NCBI GenBank assembly: GCA_029747585.1
Contig: JAPEVF010000230.1
Span: 1 to 64,000, forward strand
Direction of reading: 5' to 3'
Length of the DNA stretch: 64,000 nt
DNA from: Pleurotus djamor
Taxonomy: Eukaryota; Basidiomycota; Agaricomycetes; Agaricales; Pleurotaceae
The translations under genes and the position numbers were made by a program. Every line of letters begins with the position of its first letter. Position 1 is the stretch's first letter. The notes under the pieces were generated by a model. It made no database searches, was not told the DNA's origin, and saw nothing but the letters and a program-made list of their open reading frames with translations. Positions 25,268-37,794 of the stretch are shown here, piece after piece.

Positions 25268-25444
25268 TTGAATATCAGCTCTACTTCTCTCGTATCCTTA
25301 CCCGTATTGGATTATCCAGGTCGTCCGTCTCGCGCGAAGGTCAGGGCCACTACATAACGACGTGTGTAAGTCGCATAGTCATAGTCATTTTGGTTGGGCA
25401 GGATGTACACATAATGAGGAAGGAAGACATGGCAATGACAACAT

Positions 25445-26104
25445 CTAAACCACAGTGCCGGCATTGGATGCGATACGCGGCCATAGATCCGCCTGTATGT
25501 GGAATATGATTAGGGACACACGAAAGATATTGGAGTTCGAAAGGAATACACGTACACACTCCTTCGCGACGGGGCCAGTGATAGCTGATCCCTTCATTTC
25601 TCCCTTGGGGTTGACGATAACACCAGCGTTATCCTAAAAACCGCAGAAAATAGGTCGATATAAGGCCGCTCATCCAAAGGCTTGCAAACGCACCTCAAAG
25701 TACAGGAAAACACCGTCCCGTCGTCTCCAGGCTTTCCGTTGGCGCACAACAACAGCAGGCATGGCTGAGAGCAAGCCAAAGTCAATCCCCCGTCTCGCAT
25801 AGCAAAAGTCCCATTGATCACTCACTCTTCTTCCTCAGCTCGGGCTTTCCCTTCTTAACCGATGCAACAACCATATCGCCAACACCAGCATCCGGTAGTC
25901 TGTTCAAGTGGGCACCGAATCCGTAGGGTTCGATGATGAAAAGTGATTTGGCTCCACTGTTGTCAGCGCAGTTCAATACTGCACCGACAGGGAGACCGAG
26001 GGTCATACGGAATTTATTGCCAGAAGCACCACCACCTTGTATATGATCAGCATTCGTCGTCGCTTTCTCGTCAAGAATAATGGCGTACCTCGTTGTTTCG
26101 ACAT
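25445..26104 (-). CDS. RPL23: 60S ribosomal protein uL14 (RPL23)
   Basis: Component of the large ribosomal subunit at the interface with the small subunit. Exons on the minus strand: 26104-26089, 26035-25826, 25764-25694, 25633-25556 and 25492-25445, joining to exactly 140 aa, the normal eukaryotic length. Diagnostic stretches: [66 protein letters not shown] and WPRIASNAG. The tiny first exon (16 nt) with the start followed by an early intron is usual for fungal ribosomal protein genes. It is divergent from the dehydrogenase gene at 26385, sharing a 280-nt promoter region. Confidence 0.96.
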
Positions 26105-26384
26105 TTTGACTCTTCCTCGTTAGGTATTCGTTGACCTTGGATGTGTTTGTGTGGGAGGCTTCGCCGTGCCGAACGTCGGCATCTTGAACTGTACAGTCCT
26201 CTCGGCAAACTCCGAGGAGAGCCTTCGAGCGCTTGGTCTCCTGATTCAGTTTCTCCTCTTAGTAATAGGTGATCCCTATCGCCCCTATGCTAGGACGTGA
26301 TCTTCGAACTGGAAGTGGCCACGCCTTTCGTTTCCTTCCCAACTGTGACCGACTCTCTCTCTCACCGTCTGTTACCCCATTTGC

Positions 26385-27521
26385 ATGGCCGGAACAAAGG
26401 TTGCGATTGTTACTGGCGCATCTTCTGGTTGATAAATATTTGCTTCGGAATGGTGGATGATTGCATTGACCTCGATGTTATAACCTAGGGATTGGCAGGG
26501 CCTCTGCAATAGCTCTCGCAGATGCAGGCTGGAACGTTGTGATAACTGCTCGTCGGATTGATGCTCTCAATGAAACGGCGGAAAAGTGCCACCAGCGGGC
26601 TCTTGTTATACAGGGAGACGTTACAAACGAGTCGGTATGTTCGCTAGAGCATACGACCGCTGCTTACAAGAGCTTGAGAGTCGTAAAACTCATGGCCTTC
26701 CGAACCTAGTTTGTCAAACAGCTTTTTGAAGAGGCGGTTGCACAATTCGGTAGGCCCCTCTCAGTTCCCTCCGTTGAACAACTCTGGAGGTGATATCAGG
26801 TCGCGTCGATATGTTGTTCAATGTAACCTTGTGCTCATGCCGAGGTTTTGGTCTCAGACCCTGATCGAGTTATTAATAGAATGCTGGAATCAGTGCACCC
26901 GCCGTCACCATTGAAGAAACAACATTGGAAACATTTCGAAATGTGATGGAGGTGAATCTGATCGGACCGCTTTTGTGTACTCGAGAGGCGTTCAAGGTGT
27001 TCAAATCGCAGTCTCCACCTGGAGGTGAGGAAGCCGTGCCGCTCGCAGTCCGATCCGACTTACCCAAGAGCTGTAGGTCGCATTATCAACAATGGATCTT
27101 TGGCGGCGCACGTACCCAGGCCACACTCGTACCCATACGCGTGCTCTAAGCACGCCATCGCCGGTCTGACTAAGTGTACAGCACTCGATGGGCGTGCATT
27201 TAATATCACTTGCACACAGCTAGACATAGGTGTGTTCGGATCCGAAATGATTCGCCTGATCTCAAGTTTCGGTAGGAAACGCCAACACGGAGATGGTCGC
27301 AGCACAGACTGCTGGGATCCTTCAGCCTAATGGTAGCGTTGTTCCAGAAGCTACTTTCGACGTGAAGTATGTTGCGCAAAGTATCGTGCACATTGCAAGC
27401 CTCCCAAATGACGTGACAGTCTTGGAGATGAACATAATGTGAGTTAACCTTATACGAAACCCCAAGCCCTAATCTGATTGCTCATAGGGCGGCAAAGGCC
27501 CCATTCGTCGGAAGAGGTTGA
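26385..27521 (+). CDS. Short-chain dehydrogenase/reductase, 248 aa
   Basis: NAD(P)-dependent oxidoreductase of the classical SDR family; substrate unknown. Exons 26385-26427, 26489-26634, 26710-26749, 26800-26822, 26880-27024, 27077-27229, 27276-27438 and 27488-27521 join in frame. Rossmann signature TGASSGIG near residue 10, the FNNAG motif split by intron 4, a catalytic Ser in [11 protein letters not shown], and the YACSK pair of Tyr and Lys. Residue DV after the second strand (QGDVTNE) fits the family. Length is typical. The first donor site is GTTGAT, weaker than the others. No signal peptide, so probably cytosolic. Confidence 0.9.
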
Positions 27522-27706
27522 GGTTATTGCAGGCGAATTGGTAGATATGCTTCAAGATGAGGAATGTACGAATAACTTTGAATGGGGCCCCCTATCGTGA
27601 GGAATGAGCTCGGCACCCCTGAAGCTTCGTAAAGTTTCTCAAGAGCCAGAATGCAGATTTTCCGTCAGACATATAACGACGATATACCCCACTCTTGACG
27701 CCCTCA

Positions 27707-29990
27707 ATGACTGAGAGCATCAGACATACGTCCCTCAGCGGGGAGAAGGTCAAAGTTCAAGTCGATTCCTCCGCTGCACCGTCGGCCACGCTGGACAATC
27801 GTGACTACACCAATATACGGACGCTTCCCCTTCCTCGGTTTATACGGACATTCGGGCGAGGGATATGGTCAGATATCAAGGCAAGATCGATATGGTACAA
27901 GAGCGATTGGGTGGATGCGTGGAACTACCGGGTGGTACCGGCGACGGCTTTGATTTTCTTTGCAAAGTGAGCTTTTTCGCGTCGAGGGCGAACGGACTGA
28001 TTCACCAGTTTCCGATAAAGTGTCCTACCCGGAATTGCTTTCTCGCTTGATCTCATTGAAACGACAGAACAGTATGGGGTAGCGGAGGTGTTGCTATCCT
28101 CGTTTATGGCGGCGTTCATCTTCTCGGTTTTCGGTGCACAACCCCTCACGATCGCCGGAGTCACTGGTAAGTCGCCTCAAGCGTTAATGAGAGCAGTGAC
28201 TGGAACATTTTAGGACCCATCACCGTGTTTAACAAAACTATCTTTGACTTGATCGAGCAACAGTCAAATCCGCCCGTTTACTTGCACTTCATCGGTTGGG
28301 TTTACCTCTGGGCGGCCATATTTCATTGGGTTACTGCCCTTCTCAATTGTGAGTAGGCCTTTTACGCGTCTTTATCTGTGCTTAACTTCCTTTCGTCTAG
28401 GGTGTAACTTCTTGAAATATGTCACCTTGTTCAGCTGCGATACCTTTGGCTTTTACGTTTCTTGGGTGTACCTGCAATATGGTATCCAGGTGATCACGCG
28501 GCAACTTCAATCCGAACCTCCAAATCTCCCTGGTGCTTTGGTGGGCATCATCCTGGCCCTCCTGATGCTTGTGACGTCGTTTCTCTTCCAATCATTATCT
28601 CAGAAAACGCTGTTCCATCGTCATGTCCGAAGATTTCTGGCGGACTACGGCATGCCAATCTCGCTCGTCGCCGCTTCGGCCATGGCTTATTGGGGGAGGT
28701 TCAACACCGCCAACCCGTTGACTCTTCCGGTTGGGAGGGCTTTCCAGCCCGCTGGTGAGAGGGAGTGGTTGGTACGGTTTTGGCAGCTTGAAGGGAAATG
28801 GGTCGGGATCGCCATCCCCTTTGGAATAGTGTTGTGGATCTTGTTCTTCTTTGACCATAACGTATCGGTGCGTCGTTTTTCTTGAGGTATCCGTTACTCG
28901 CTCATGACTTGCCTCTAGTCGTTGATGGCGCAGGGTGCCGAGTTCCCTCTGAGGAAGCCACCCGGATTCCACTATGATTTCTTCCTCCTCGGCGTGACTA
29001 CCTTCATCGCGGGACTCATTGGTCTTCCTGCACCCAACGGGCTCATACCTCAAGCTCCCATTCATACGACATCATTGCTTGTGATGGGCCGACCCGAGAA
29101 GAGGGGCCATGATGAAGAACAGGCTGCCGTGGAGTCACGTTCGTCAACTTTCCAAGCGTCTGGTCGTTCTCAGCCGCAGTCCCATGTAAATTCGGTCACG
29201 GCTGGGCCTGCAGACGATGAGAAGAGACCACAATCTGATCACGGCGGATCCAGCAAAGTCACTGAAGTGGCTATCGGCGTGGTCGAGCAGCGAGTGTCTA
29301 ACCTTGCGCAAGGTTCTTTGTGCTTGGTGCTCCTTACTGGCCCTTTCTTGCACGTGTTGAACTTGATACCGCGAGGTATGTTGTCTTCTCTCCTTTGATT
29401 CTTTTTGTCGCTAACGATATCGCTTTCGAAGGTGTTTTGGCCGGGCTCTTGTGCGTACCACGATCGTCCTCTTGTCCACTACTTGACTGATTCGCCTTGC
29501 TCTCTAGTTGGTACATGGGCGCTGATGCACTCCAGGGAAATGGCATCACGAAACGGATACTCTACCTCCTTCGCGATAAGTCATTGACCCCGCCCACAGA
29601 GCCCCTCCTCCGAGTGCGCAAATCAAGGATCATCCTCTTCGTGGGTGTTCAGCTGATTGGATTTGGTGCCACTTTCGCAATCACTCAGACCATCGGTACG
29701 TTCACCCTGCTTGACGTCTGTGGGTTTTTGATGACAGACGGGGTGCCTTTGTAGCTGCTATTGGATTTCCTGTGATCATTATGCTGCTGATACCATTACG
29801 AGCTGTTGTCATTCCACGCTTACCCTTCACCGCCGAAGAGCTTGCCATTTTAGATGGACCCACGGCTTCTCCCTTTGTAAGTATTGATTCATCTCTTGTC
29901 TCAACGATCTTCTGACAGGAGTACTTTTGTTTCCCTTCGTTCGACTATTTTGCCATCAGACCATGGAGTCTGTCGGGGGTACCCTTTAGT
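27707..29990 (+). CDS. BOR1: Bicarbonate/borate-type anion transporter (SLC4/Bor1 family), 607 aa
   Basis: Integral plasma-membrane anion transporter; fungal members export borate or move bicarbonate. Exons 27707-27966, 28021-28166, 28214-28348, 28401-28867, 28919-29375, 29432-29450, 29508-29695, 29755-29876 and 29961-29990 join in frame. Conserved landmarks: VLPGIAFSLDLIETT, SVFGAQPLTIAGVTGPI, the GFYVSWVYL and GIVLWILFFFDHNVS helices, GLIGLPAPNGLIPQAP, and the end IPLRAVVIPRLPF. Around 10-14 hydrophobic helices are visible. A hydrophilic loop rich in Ser and charged residues lies after VMGRPEKR, as in Bor1. The last exon is only nine codons plus stop. Sixth exon is just 19 nt. Confidence 0.92.
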
Positions 29991-30647
29991 ANTTTTTTAC
30001 TTCAGCATTTTCGCCTCTGTATAGATAATCTACTTCTTAGCTTTCTTCAACGCTTTCGTGCATCTGTCTTGCAATCGGTCCTCTCTCCATAGGAAGATAC
30101 TCGACGTTCCGACCATCCGAGNTTTTTCTGTCCTTTTCATGGTGTTATCGACCGTAGCGACAAAGGGACGTTGAAGTCACCAGGAAGGCTGCTTTTGAAT
30201 GCTTCCCTCTCACAGTATGTATGTCAAACGCAGGACGCTATTCTCATAAACTTATTACCCTGACTTCAGGATTCAGTTTTCTGCTATTTAGAGCCGACTA
30301 ACCTGTGCTCGGCCTCGGCTCTGAGTCCTAGTACTCGTGTTTGCTAGTCGTCCCATTGCTCAAAGGTTCAAGTTTGCATATGCATTTACATGAGGCGTTT
30401 AAATGCCCCTCTCACGCAATGCGAAGGTGGTACAGATATGTTGAGATTAGAGTATTATCGCGACAGAACATCATTGCTTAGCCATCAATGATATTGAAGA
30501 ACTCGACTCTCTCGCCAGTTCCATCTGGCAGCGGGTATCACCTTCACTCACATCAGAGCTTACGGAAACCAAGGCACTGAGCTCCATATGCTTTCCCGCT
30601 TTCTCATGTCATTGCTTCGAAGCATGTGGTACGTGATTATGCGGGTG
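29991..30647. other. Intergenic with two N positions
   Basis: No gene seen. N at 29993 and 30122, each followed by a T run, mark uncertain length. Confidence 0.45.
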
Positions 30648-30657
30648 TATATATAAG
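30648..30657 (+). promoter_or_regulatory. TATA box TATATATAAG
   Basis: Strong TATA element about 66 nt before the acid phosphatase ATG at 30723. Confidence 0.65.
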
Positions 30658-30722
30658 ACCAGTCTTCGAATTATTGAAGAGAGTGGGTCCTTTCAGGAGA
30701 CTTTCCCGTCCTCACTTTTTTC

Positions 30723-32704
30723 ATGTCGAGCTCAGACAGTAAAGTTCTCGGTGTTGTTATCTTGGCTAGACATGGGGATCGCGAAGGTGACTCTCATGTT
30801 CCACCATGTTTTCGCATGTTATTATCGTGACTCACGATCAACCCCGCAACTCCAGGATTTTACCAAAATCCTACGACTTATGCGTCGTCCGCTACGGCGA
30901 TAACTCCTCTTGGAAATGTATGTTATAGCGTTAGCTTTCCTAAAACACTGAGTTTAACTTTGCAAAGGTTCAAGAATTCCAACTCGGCCAGAAGATTCGA
31001 TCCCTCTACATCAATGCCACCTCCCCTTCGTTCATCGCGGGCTTTAGCACGACCCGCTTTGATCAGAGTCAGTTCCAGGCTCGTGCTGATGCGGGGGGAG
31101 AAGGTGGAGTGATCCTCAATTCTGCGGTGTCTCTGCTCCAAGGATTGTTCCCTGCGACCACGGCTTACAACACCACCCTGGCGAATGGAACGACTGTTGT
31201 GGCCCCTCTGAACGGTTACCAGGTCTGTCCCTATCAACAATATCCATGCTTGGACTGATCTCAATCGACCCGCATATGTAGACTGTTCCACGTGAGTGTA
31301 CTGCCCAACTTCATTGAACGTCCGTTGATGAACCTCCGTCGACGCCTTTGAAGTCGAATCCGTCGAGCCTAACAACGATATCTCGTTGGAAGGTTTCACA
31401 TCTTGTGGGGTGAGTCCAATTGGATTTTAGACAACAACCTTGCTTCATCCCAGCTTGCAGAACTTTGATAAAGTTACCCAAGATTTCTACAATTCCCCTG
31501 GCTTCAAGGCTGTTGCCGCTGAGCATGCGTCATTCCTTCAGCAACTTCCTCAGTACCTTGATGGCAGGTCGGTCACTCTTGAGAACATGGTATGACATCC
31601 CTGCGCCAGAGATAAGATGGGCCAATCAACTGACGATATATTATTAGTGGAATGTAAGCTTCAATCACCGACGGGAGAAGCATTGTATGATGAGAACGTT
31701 TCTTGCAGATTTTCGACTTCATCAACGTTGAATCAATACACAATGCCGAATTTGCCAGCCGCCTTCCCCCCACGTTCCTCGCGCAGGCTCGGGCTTTGGC
31801 TAATTACCACGAATATGGCGTCTTCTCTTCTCCAGAGCTCGGAGGAATTGGAAATAGTATGTCCCATTCGCATGCTCTAAATGTGTCGGATGTAACCAAT
31901 CGACCGTAGTCGCTGGACAAACCATGCTCCCATCTATCCTGACGGCCTTCAAGCGGATCAGTAACTCGTCAGACCCCTTGAAGATGACTTATCAAGCGAT
32001 CTCCTACAAGCCCTTCATCTCCTTGTTTAATATGACGGGGGCCGTTGAGGCCAACCCCCAACTTGCTGGTGTTGGTGAGTCGAGTCCATGCATCACCCTG
32101 TGACCTGATACGATTCAATGCGTTGGGATTGTAGTCAACTACGCAGCGGCGCTTGCGCTTGAAGTCCGTCAACCATCCGCTGGTGGCGAGCCCGTCATTC
32201 GGTTCACCTTCAAGAACGGTACTGACGATTCTGACTTCGTGGCGTACAACTTTATGGGGGGTTCAACCGATGTACCCCTCTCTACGTTTGTTGACAAGCT
32301 TTCGGTATGCAACTCCTGGTACCAACTTCATAGAAACCTTGTATTGACCTCGTTGTAGCCCGTTGCAATCGGCGACACTGCTACATGGTGCCAGACTTGT
32401 GGGAACACCCGTGATCGCGGTTGCGGCGCCTTATTCCAAGCGCAACAGCAAGGCCTACAACTTGCACCGCACCCATTTAACCCAATCGGCGCAGGATTCT
32501 TAGGTGCAGGACTTACGCTTGTCGTTGCCGCTATGCTTCTAGCGTTGCTTTCAATGGTGGGTTGGGTCAAGTTCGGCAAAGGTGCAAAAGCCAGAACACC
32601 TGCCAGTAAGACCCAACAAGGCGAAGTGAGTTTTGCATGTGATGCTACAGTCTCTTATTTACTGAGGATTTGAGCAGCGCGATTCGGAGAAGGCGTCAGT
32701 CTGA
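30723..32704 (+). CDS. Histidine acid phosphatase-like protein with C-terminal membrane anchor, 452 aa
   Basis: Predicted phosphomonoesterase of the histidine phosphatase clan. Twelve exons: 30723-30786, 30856-30917, 30968-31222, 31282-31291, 31354-31409, 31461-31589, 31648-31653, 31709-31856, 31910-32074, 32135-32304, 32359-32625, 32678-32704; they sum to 453 codons. The catalytic RHGDR lies at about residue 16, and HNAEF near the middle is in the place of the second catalytic His. Family landmarks ESVEPNNDISLEG and CQTCGN are kept. There is no N-terminal signal peptide, but a C-terminal hydrophobic helix (about 24 residues near 32510-32570) precedes a basic tail, suggesting a membrane anchor. 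Exon 7 is a 6-nt microexon coding Trp-Asn; exon 4 is 10 nt. Confidence 0.88.
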
Positions 32705-33254
32705 TGAAGCATTAGCTAACTGTGTAACTACAAACAATCTGTAGTACGGGATTGTGGTTATATTTCAAGTTATCGGGTGCCCTCCATGAGAACGTCAGTT
32801 GTAAAAAGCCGTTGATCAGGGTTCAAGAACGTGGTAGATGCATAATTATTGCCAGAGGAACCTTCACGCGGGTCGTCTGGACCAATATCTCCAGGATCTT
32901 TCCGTTTGGGGTTCCCTGGTTGCGTACTTGAAGACCCGATCTTCCCTAACGAGGTGTTTTTGAACTTTAACGCAACGCCGTCAATGAGAGTAGGCCCGAA
33001 TTCCTTGGAAGACGATTTGGCTGCTTTGAGCGCGAAGGGACCGATTTTTTGGACGGTCGACTTGATGACGTCGAAATGCCCTCTTCATTTCCTCCTTGAG
33101 ACTCTTGAGAGGCGGTAAACCTCAGTTGTCCAAGTTGCTCAGCAGAGAGCTTCCTCAGCCTGAGGGCTGAGAGGGCTGCGTAATCTCACGTGCCACAGTG
33201 TACTTAAGGTGTACAATTACCTTGCTTGCAAGGACCTTTTCAGTACCCACCATC
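32705..33254. other. Intergenic, nothing convincing
   Basis: A plus frame at 32849-33118 is open but has no recognisable domain. Confidence 0.4.
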
Positions 33255-34971
33255 ATGTCTCTCCCAGACTCATATGAGCTCAGTCTTTTCCGTCAATTCT
33301 ACTTGGATCTCTGGGGAGCTTCCCGCGACAAGCTTCACAAGAAAGAGACGGCCATGTTGAACCAAGAGCAAACCCAGCTTAGTTTTCTTGATCTTACTCC
33401 TCACCTGGCCGCCATGGAAATACTGTGGTCCGACATTGAAAGCAAGATTTTAATTCGACAAGAATACATCGACGCACTCGCCTACCTCAGGGGCAAAGCA
33501 GCCCGGAGCCGTCCCGCCTCAGGATGTGTCATCTTGGGTCAGCCTGGCATCGGTGAGTAAACTGGCTGTCAACACATTGACGTAGCTGAGACATGAAGTT
33601 CACGTAGGTAAAACATTATTCCTTATCTACGTCTTCATCGAGCGTCTCTGCAGCAAAGAGCCGGTCGCTCTCCAGATGGCAGCACACTATTATCTACTCT
33701 TCGACGACCGCCAAGTCATCGCCCACCTGTCCGACAATTCCAGCCCTTTGCGGAAACACAGAACCATCTGGATGCTGTCGAACGCGAGCGATCGCGTTCA
33801 GGTACCATGCCATGCCTTCCGATTCTGCATTGGATACATCATCCAAGCCAGCTCGCCCTCAGAGGCGCATTGGAAGGGGTGGTTGAAGGAGAGAACGGGC
33901 TTAACGTATGTGATGGATGTGCCTTCTCCCCACGAAATGGCCTCAGTTGCGTACGGCATCTCTATTCGTCCAAAGTCCCACTCTAAAAACTGCCGACGTA
34001 GCCACATCCTCAATTTGGATCAAGCCAAGTGCGCCAACATTGTCTCTCTTTGGGGCCCCTCTATTCGGATTATCGTGAAGATTGCTCGTGAACCCGCACA
34101 AGAGGCACAGTACCAGAGGGCTGCTCGTTCGGCAGCCGGCCGCCTCGCCATGAACCCTGCTCTCCTCCGCCAGTTGACCAGCCCATCATTCGACAGCAAA
34201 GCACTTTCTTCTCTTATCGTCTTTGTGCGACCTCACCGTGACGGAAGTGGGCCTGTCAACCGCGCGAAACCTTCTCCCTGGATCCCCACCCAACACCTTG
34301 TGGAGCTGACGGCCAAGGCGTTGCAAGCAGTCGCTGAAGCAGACCAAGCTAAATTCTTCACCGTCCTGATTGCCCATCCTTACTCACGCGCTGCCGCAGG
34401 GTGGCTATTCGAGGCATGGGTTCATACCCGCTTTTCTTCTGGCAAGGACATCCCCTGCACTTGGAAGGGTTTAGCATCTTCCGAGAACCTTCCCGCCGCC
34501 ATTAAACCTGCGCCAGCTACCTTTTGCAAGCTCAGTGAAGTGTCTCCAACTGTACCATTCTATTGGCGGCGGCCCAGTGCACCCAACTTTCCTGGGGTAG
34601 ACGGCGTCTTGTTCGATGGCGAGGCTGTCTACGTCATACAGGCAACAGTATCTGGGAAGCACGGTACCGTAGAGACAGGGCTGAATGAAGTGAAAAAGGA
34701 CCTCCCCGCTGCTCTTCGCAAAGTTCTGTTCCGCGTCATCTTTGCCGCCGTCGACCAGGAGACGATGGTGGGCCTTATGAATGGCGAGAAGTTATCACAA
34801 GAAGTTCCCATTGGCGGATGCGTGGTGTCGCTAAATTCGCAGCCGTTGGTACGTGCATCTGCTAGAACTAATGAAGTCGCTGCCGACTAAACTGTGGATC
34901 AGCTGTTACCAGGCCGCAAGTTCGATGAGGCGGAGATCAATGAGCCGAACATGGAAGTTGGCAATCCCTGA
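33255..34971 (+). CDS. Crinkler/RHS-type P-loop NTPase with C-terminal nuclease-like domain, 535 aa
   Basis: Exons 33255-33552, 33608-34848 and 34903-34971 join in frame. An N-terminal helical region leads to a Walker A loop GQPGIGKT at about residue 96, interrupted by intron 1. The C-terminal part has FEAWVHTRF (about residue 375), then APNFPGVDGVLFDG and VYVIQATVSGKH, the E..D..Q/E-x-T pattern of the restriction-nuclease-like domain in Crinkler and RHS proteins. From the literature on these families, this NTPase plus nuclease-like pairing is shared by oomycete Crinkler effectors, trypanosome RHS proteins and basidiomycete homologues, proposed to act in intracellular conflict. No signal peptide. 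Exact role here is unknown; catalytic activity is inferred only. Confidence 0.75.
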
Positions 34972-35661
34972 GCTCAGCCTGAACCGTCTTTGATTTTCCG
35001 TACCTGTTGCCTGGCTTTATGTAAGTTTCCATGAAAATGGAGTTCAGCGTTGACAATCTGACAATCAATAGATTGACCGTATTTTCATGTGGACTAGGCA
35101 AATTTAATATAGGTAAGCCTGTGGGGCTATCAGTGTCAATTCAGTGCGATAGGTCTCTTACCGCCAGTAGTCTGCAAGCGGAATCTGGAATCGATCGCCT
35201 TCAAGTCCGAGAATCGGAATCTCAAGAACGAAACAGATGGGGTGAGTCTCTTCTCCAAATGAGCACGAAGGAACAACGAAGGAAGATCACTCAGCTCGAC
35301 TCACGAACGTTCCTCAGCCACGCCGATATTCAACGAGGCACTCAGTACCCAATGATGGTAAAACGCCGGACAGCCCATTCGATGGCCATCATTATACTTA
35401 CCCTCGACTTGACCTGGGACAAGCAGGATGTTTCAACTTTCTAAGATGTAATTGGGCGCTTGTATTGGGCGCCCCACGATTCCGGTGTGATTGAGCTATG
35501 ATACAGGTGGTGGTAGATTCGGTTTAAAGTGGTGTGTAGTCTAGGTATGCATGCACGAGAAATGACAGGTCATTATCGCCAATCATGTTCACTAGGATCG
35601 CGACGAATGTCTTCATAATCAGAGTCTTCATGGAAGCAGTCTGCACAAACGGAAGACATGA
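34972..35661. other. Intergenic, nothing recognised
   Basis: A 137-codon plus frame (35031-35444) shows no domain, splice or composition support. Confidence 0.4.
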
Positions 35662-36833
35662 TTAGCCAACGAAATCCGTCAACGAACGGCGCAGCGTACC
35701 ACTGCCATCGCTTTCATCATCCGAAGACTCTTCGTCGGGGTAATCATTCTTATAGTTGTCCTCCGCTGGGGTAACATGGTCAATGAATACTATATTCAAC
35801 ATTTTGAAGCTGAAACATACCATTGGAATCTTCATCAGCCTCATCATGAACCCCGTCATCCGAATCCGAATCGTCCCACTCATCGGAGGGCGGAAGACCA
35901 GTCCTATGATATAAATGAGCCAAATCGCCAAGAAAAAGATGAAAGACGCACAATGTGGCGACTTTTGCAGCGACGTTATTCCATTCACTCAAGGTAGCTG
36001 GTCGATGGTAGAACACATCCCAAACGTAATCGTCGGAATCCGGGGTATTCCGCCCATTGTCGCGGACTTCATCAGCAGGGTTGATATCATGCACTGGATG
36101 ACCGTCATATTTCCGCCGTATCAGCGTAGAAGCAGAATCGACATACGTTTTAGGTACTCCTGAATCATAGGGAGGAATTTTTCCATCTCTGGATCAACCT
36201 CGGTGGGTTCAGTTGCAAGAACTGCGTCATACATCTTCATCTTGGGTGGTGCAGGTGAAGCGATGTCTTTGTGGGACACTACGACGGGACTGGACACAAT
36301 TAGTTGACATCAGTACGCAAAAAGGGACGGACGAGGTTGGCGTACGGATGAGTCGGAAGTTTTCGTCGTTGTGGCTCTTCTGGTGCCATGACCACTGTAT
36401 ATCGACGACTGTCGGATGGACGAGCCTGCGGCGGGGTCGATGAGTCAGGCATTGTCGTCTTCGTTATTAGCGCCTTGACGGAGCTTTCTGCCGCAAGTCG
36501 CTGAAGTTCCTCCTGTCCGAGCTGGTGAGCAAGGATTCCGCGTGGCAGGTCAACGGACTTACCTGGAAGACCAATCTCTGTGCTTCGTCTTCCCATGCTT
36601 TTGGTTCAACAGTCTGAGCAAATTGAAACATTCCCATTCGACCGCGAGACTTTTTCCGAGGTGTGGCTGTCTCGACCACTGCAAGGAAAGAGTGAAATGA
36701 ATGTTAGTGTCCGTTCTATAAGTCTTCAAGCGACCGACGAACCTAGCGCATCAAGCGGCTCTTCATTCCGTTTCCGTTTTATCCTGAGGATCGTGTATGG
36801 TTGAGCATTCTGGTTTTGGGTCGTAACGTTCAT
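35662..36833 (-). CDS. IWR1: Iwr1-family RNA polymerase II nuclear import adaptor (SLC7A6OS), 281 aa
   Basis: Binds assembled RNA polymerase II and carries it into the nucleus (family knowledge). Minus-strand exons: 36833-36743, 36678-36563, 36512-36346, 36289-36147, 36093-35952, 35903-35821 and 35765-35662, which sum to 282 codons. The start region has ILRIKRKRNEEPLDAL, the bipartite-like basic signature of the family; GMFQFAQTVE follows. The C-terminal Iwr1 domain shows DDYVWDVFY and the very characteristic EDSNAEDNYKNDYPDEESSD, split by intron 6. Rich in acidic residues near the end, as usual. Confidence 0.93.
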
Positions 36834-37733
36834 AGAGAGAAGGTGGTGGTTCAGTGTCAAGAGTGTTCTCGGGGTTCCAAATGTTCCAAGCGCGTTGTTC
36901 ATCAGTGCGCACGTGATCGGATGACCCTTGCGCGGGCCAGACGATTCCGAATCGGACAGTCTTTCCGCGGCATCGTCTTGACCACCGACAACCAACCACC
37001 AACCAACCAACTAACCTGACCCTCTTGCGAACGCATACTTTTCTGGGACGATCCTATTGAAAAACTGTCCGCTTCTCTTACGTACCCTGATAGTGAATCG
37101 CTTTCTGTTTCCTTGCGAAGATGGTATAAAGGGCCTTTATTGACCATGAAAAAGCCTTTCAGCAATTTGTTGTTCCTGACAGGAAACACTCGCTACTGCT
37201 GTCTGGCTATAGCCATGGTGTTCTATGATACTTCTACATAGACCACAAAGGTGGACTCACTACTTTGATGCCGTCGCTGTCCCTTCGTCTCTCTGTTGCT
37301 CGTTCTGTCTCATGGGTGGCTGGCTTCTTTTCTTTGCGCAAGCCTTCTTTCCGAACAAGCTCGCCAGCTAGCTGGACCAGCCACGATAAGAGTTTTATGA
37401 AGGCTCAGGAGTCACTTCGAGTTCTTAGTTCATTACTATGCATGCTCTTCCGATAGCTTCATCTTCGCGGCTACATGCGCATCAGGATAATGGTGTTCAT
37501 AGTACTACCTTCGATGGTCCTGGCTTTCCGCATTGATATCTAAGATTACGACACTGTTGTCCCCGCCTGTTGATAGAGGCGCACAAATCGTTCACACTCA
37601 TGCTTCCATTTCATGGGTATGCGGTAACTTCGCGGGCGGGATCTCTACATTCATCCGAGTTTCCGTATTCACAACTTCTCGATGGCCTCATGCCCGTCCG
37701 AGCTTCACAGAAGTTCTCCCGCTATCACTTCAC
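36834..37733. other. Intergenic, nothing recognised
   Basis: Only short frames without domain or splice support. Confidence 0.4.
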
Positions 37734-37740
37734 TATATAA
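37734..37740 (+). promoter_or_regulatory. TATA box TATATAA
   Basis: Lies 55-61 nt before the ATG at 37795 and supports the small gene there. Confidence 0.5.
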
Positions 37741-37794
37741 CGACAGCTATACTCAGCTCGACACTCCATCTCACCCCCTCTCTACCTGTCCTCC

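Noticed and set aside
31282..31360. Acid phosphatase exon beginning VDAFEVESVEP at about 31341
   Set aside because: There is no AG acceptor before it; the acceptor at 31352-31353 gives the family sequence VPLESVEP in frame.
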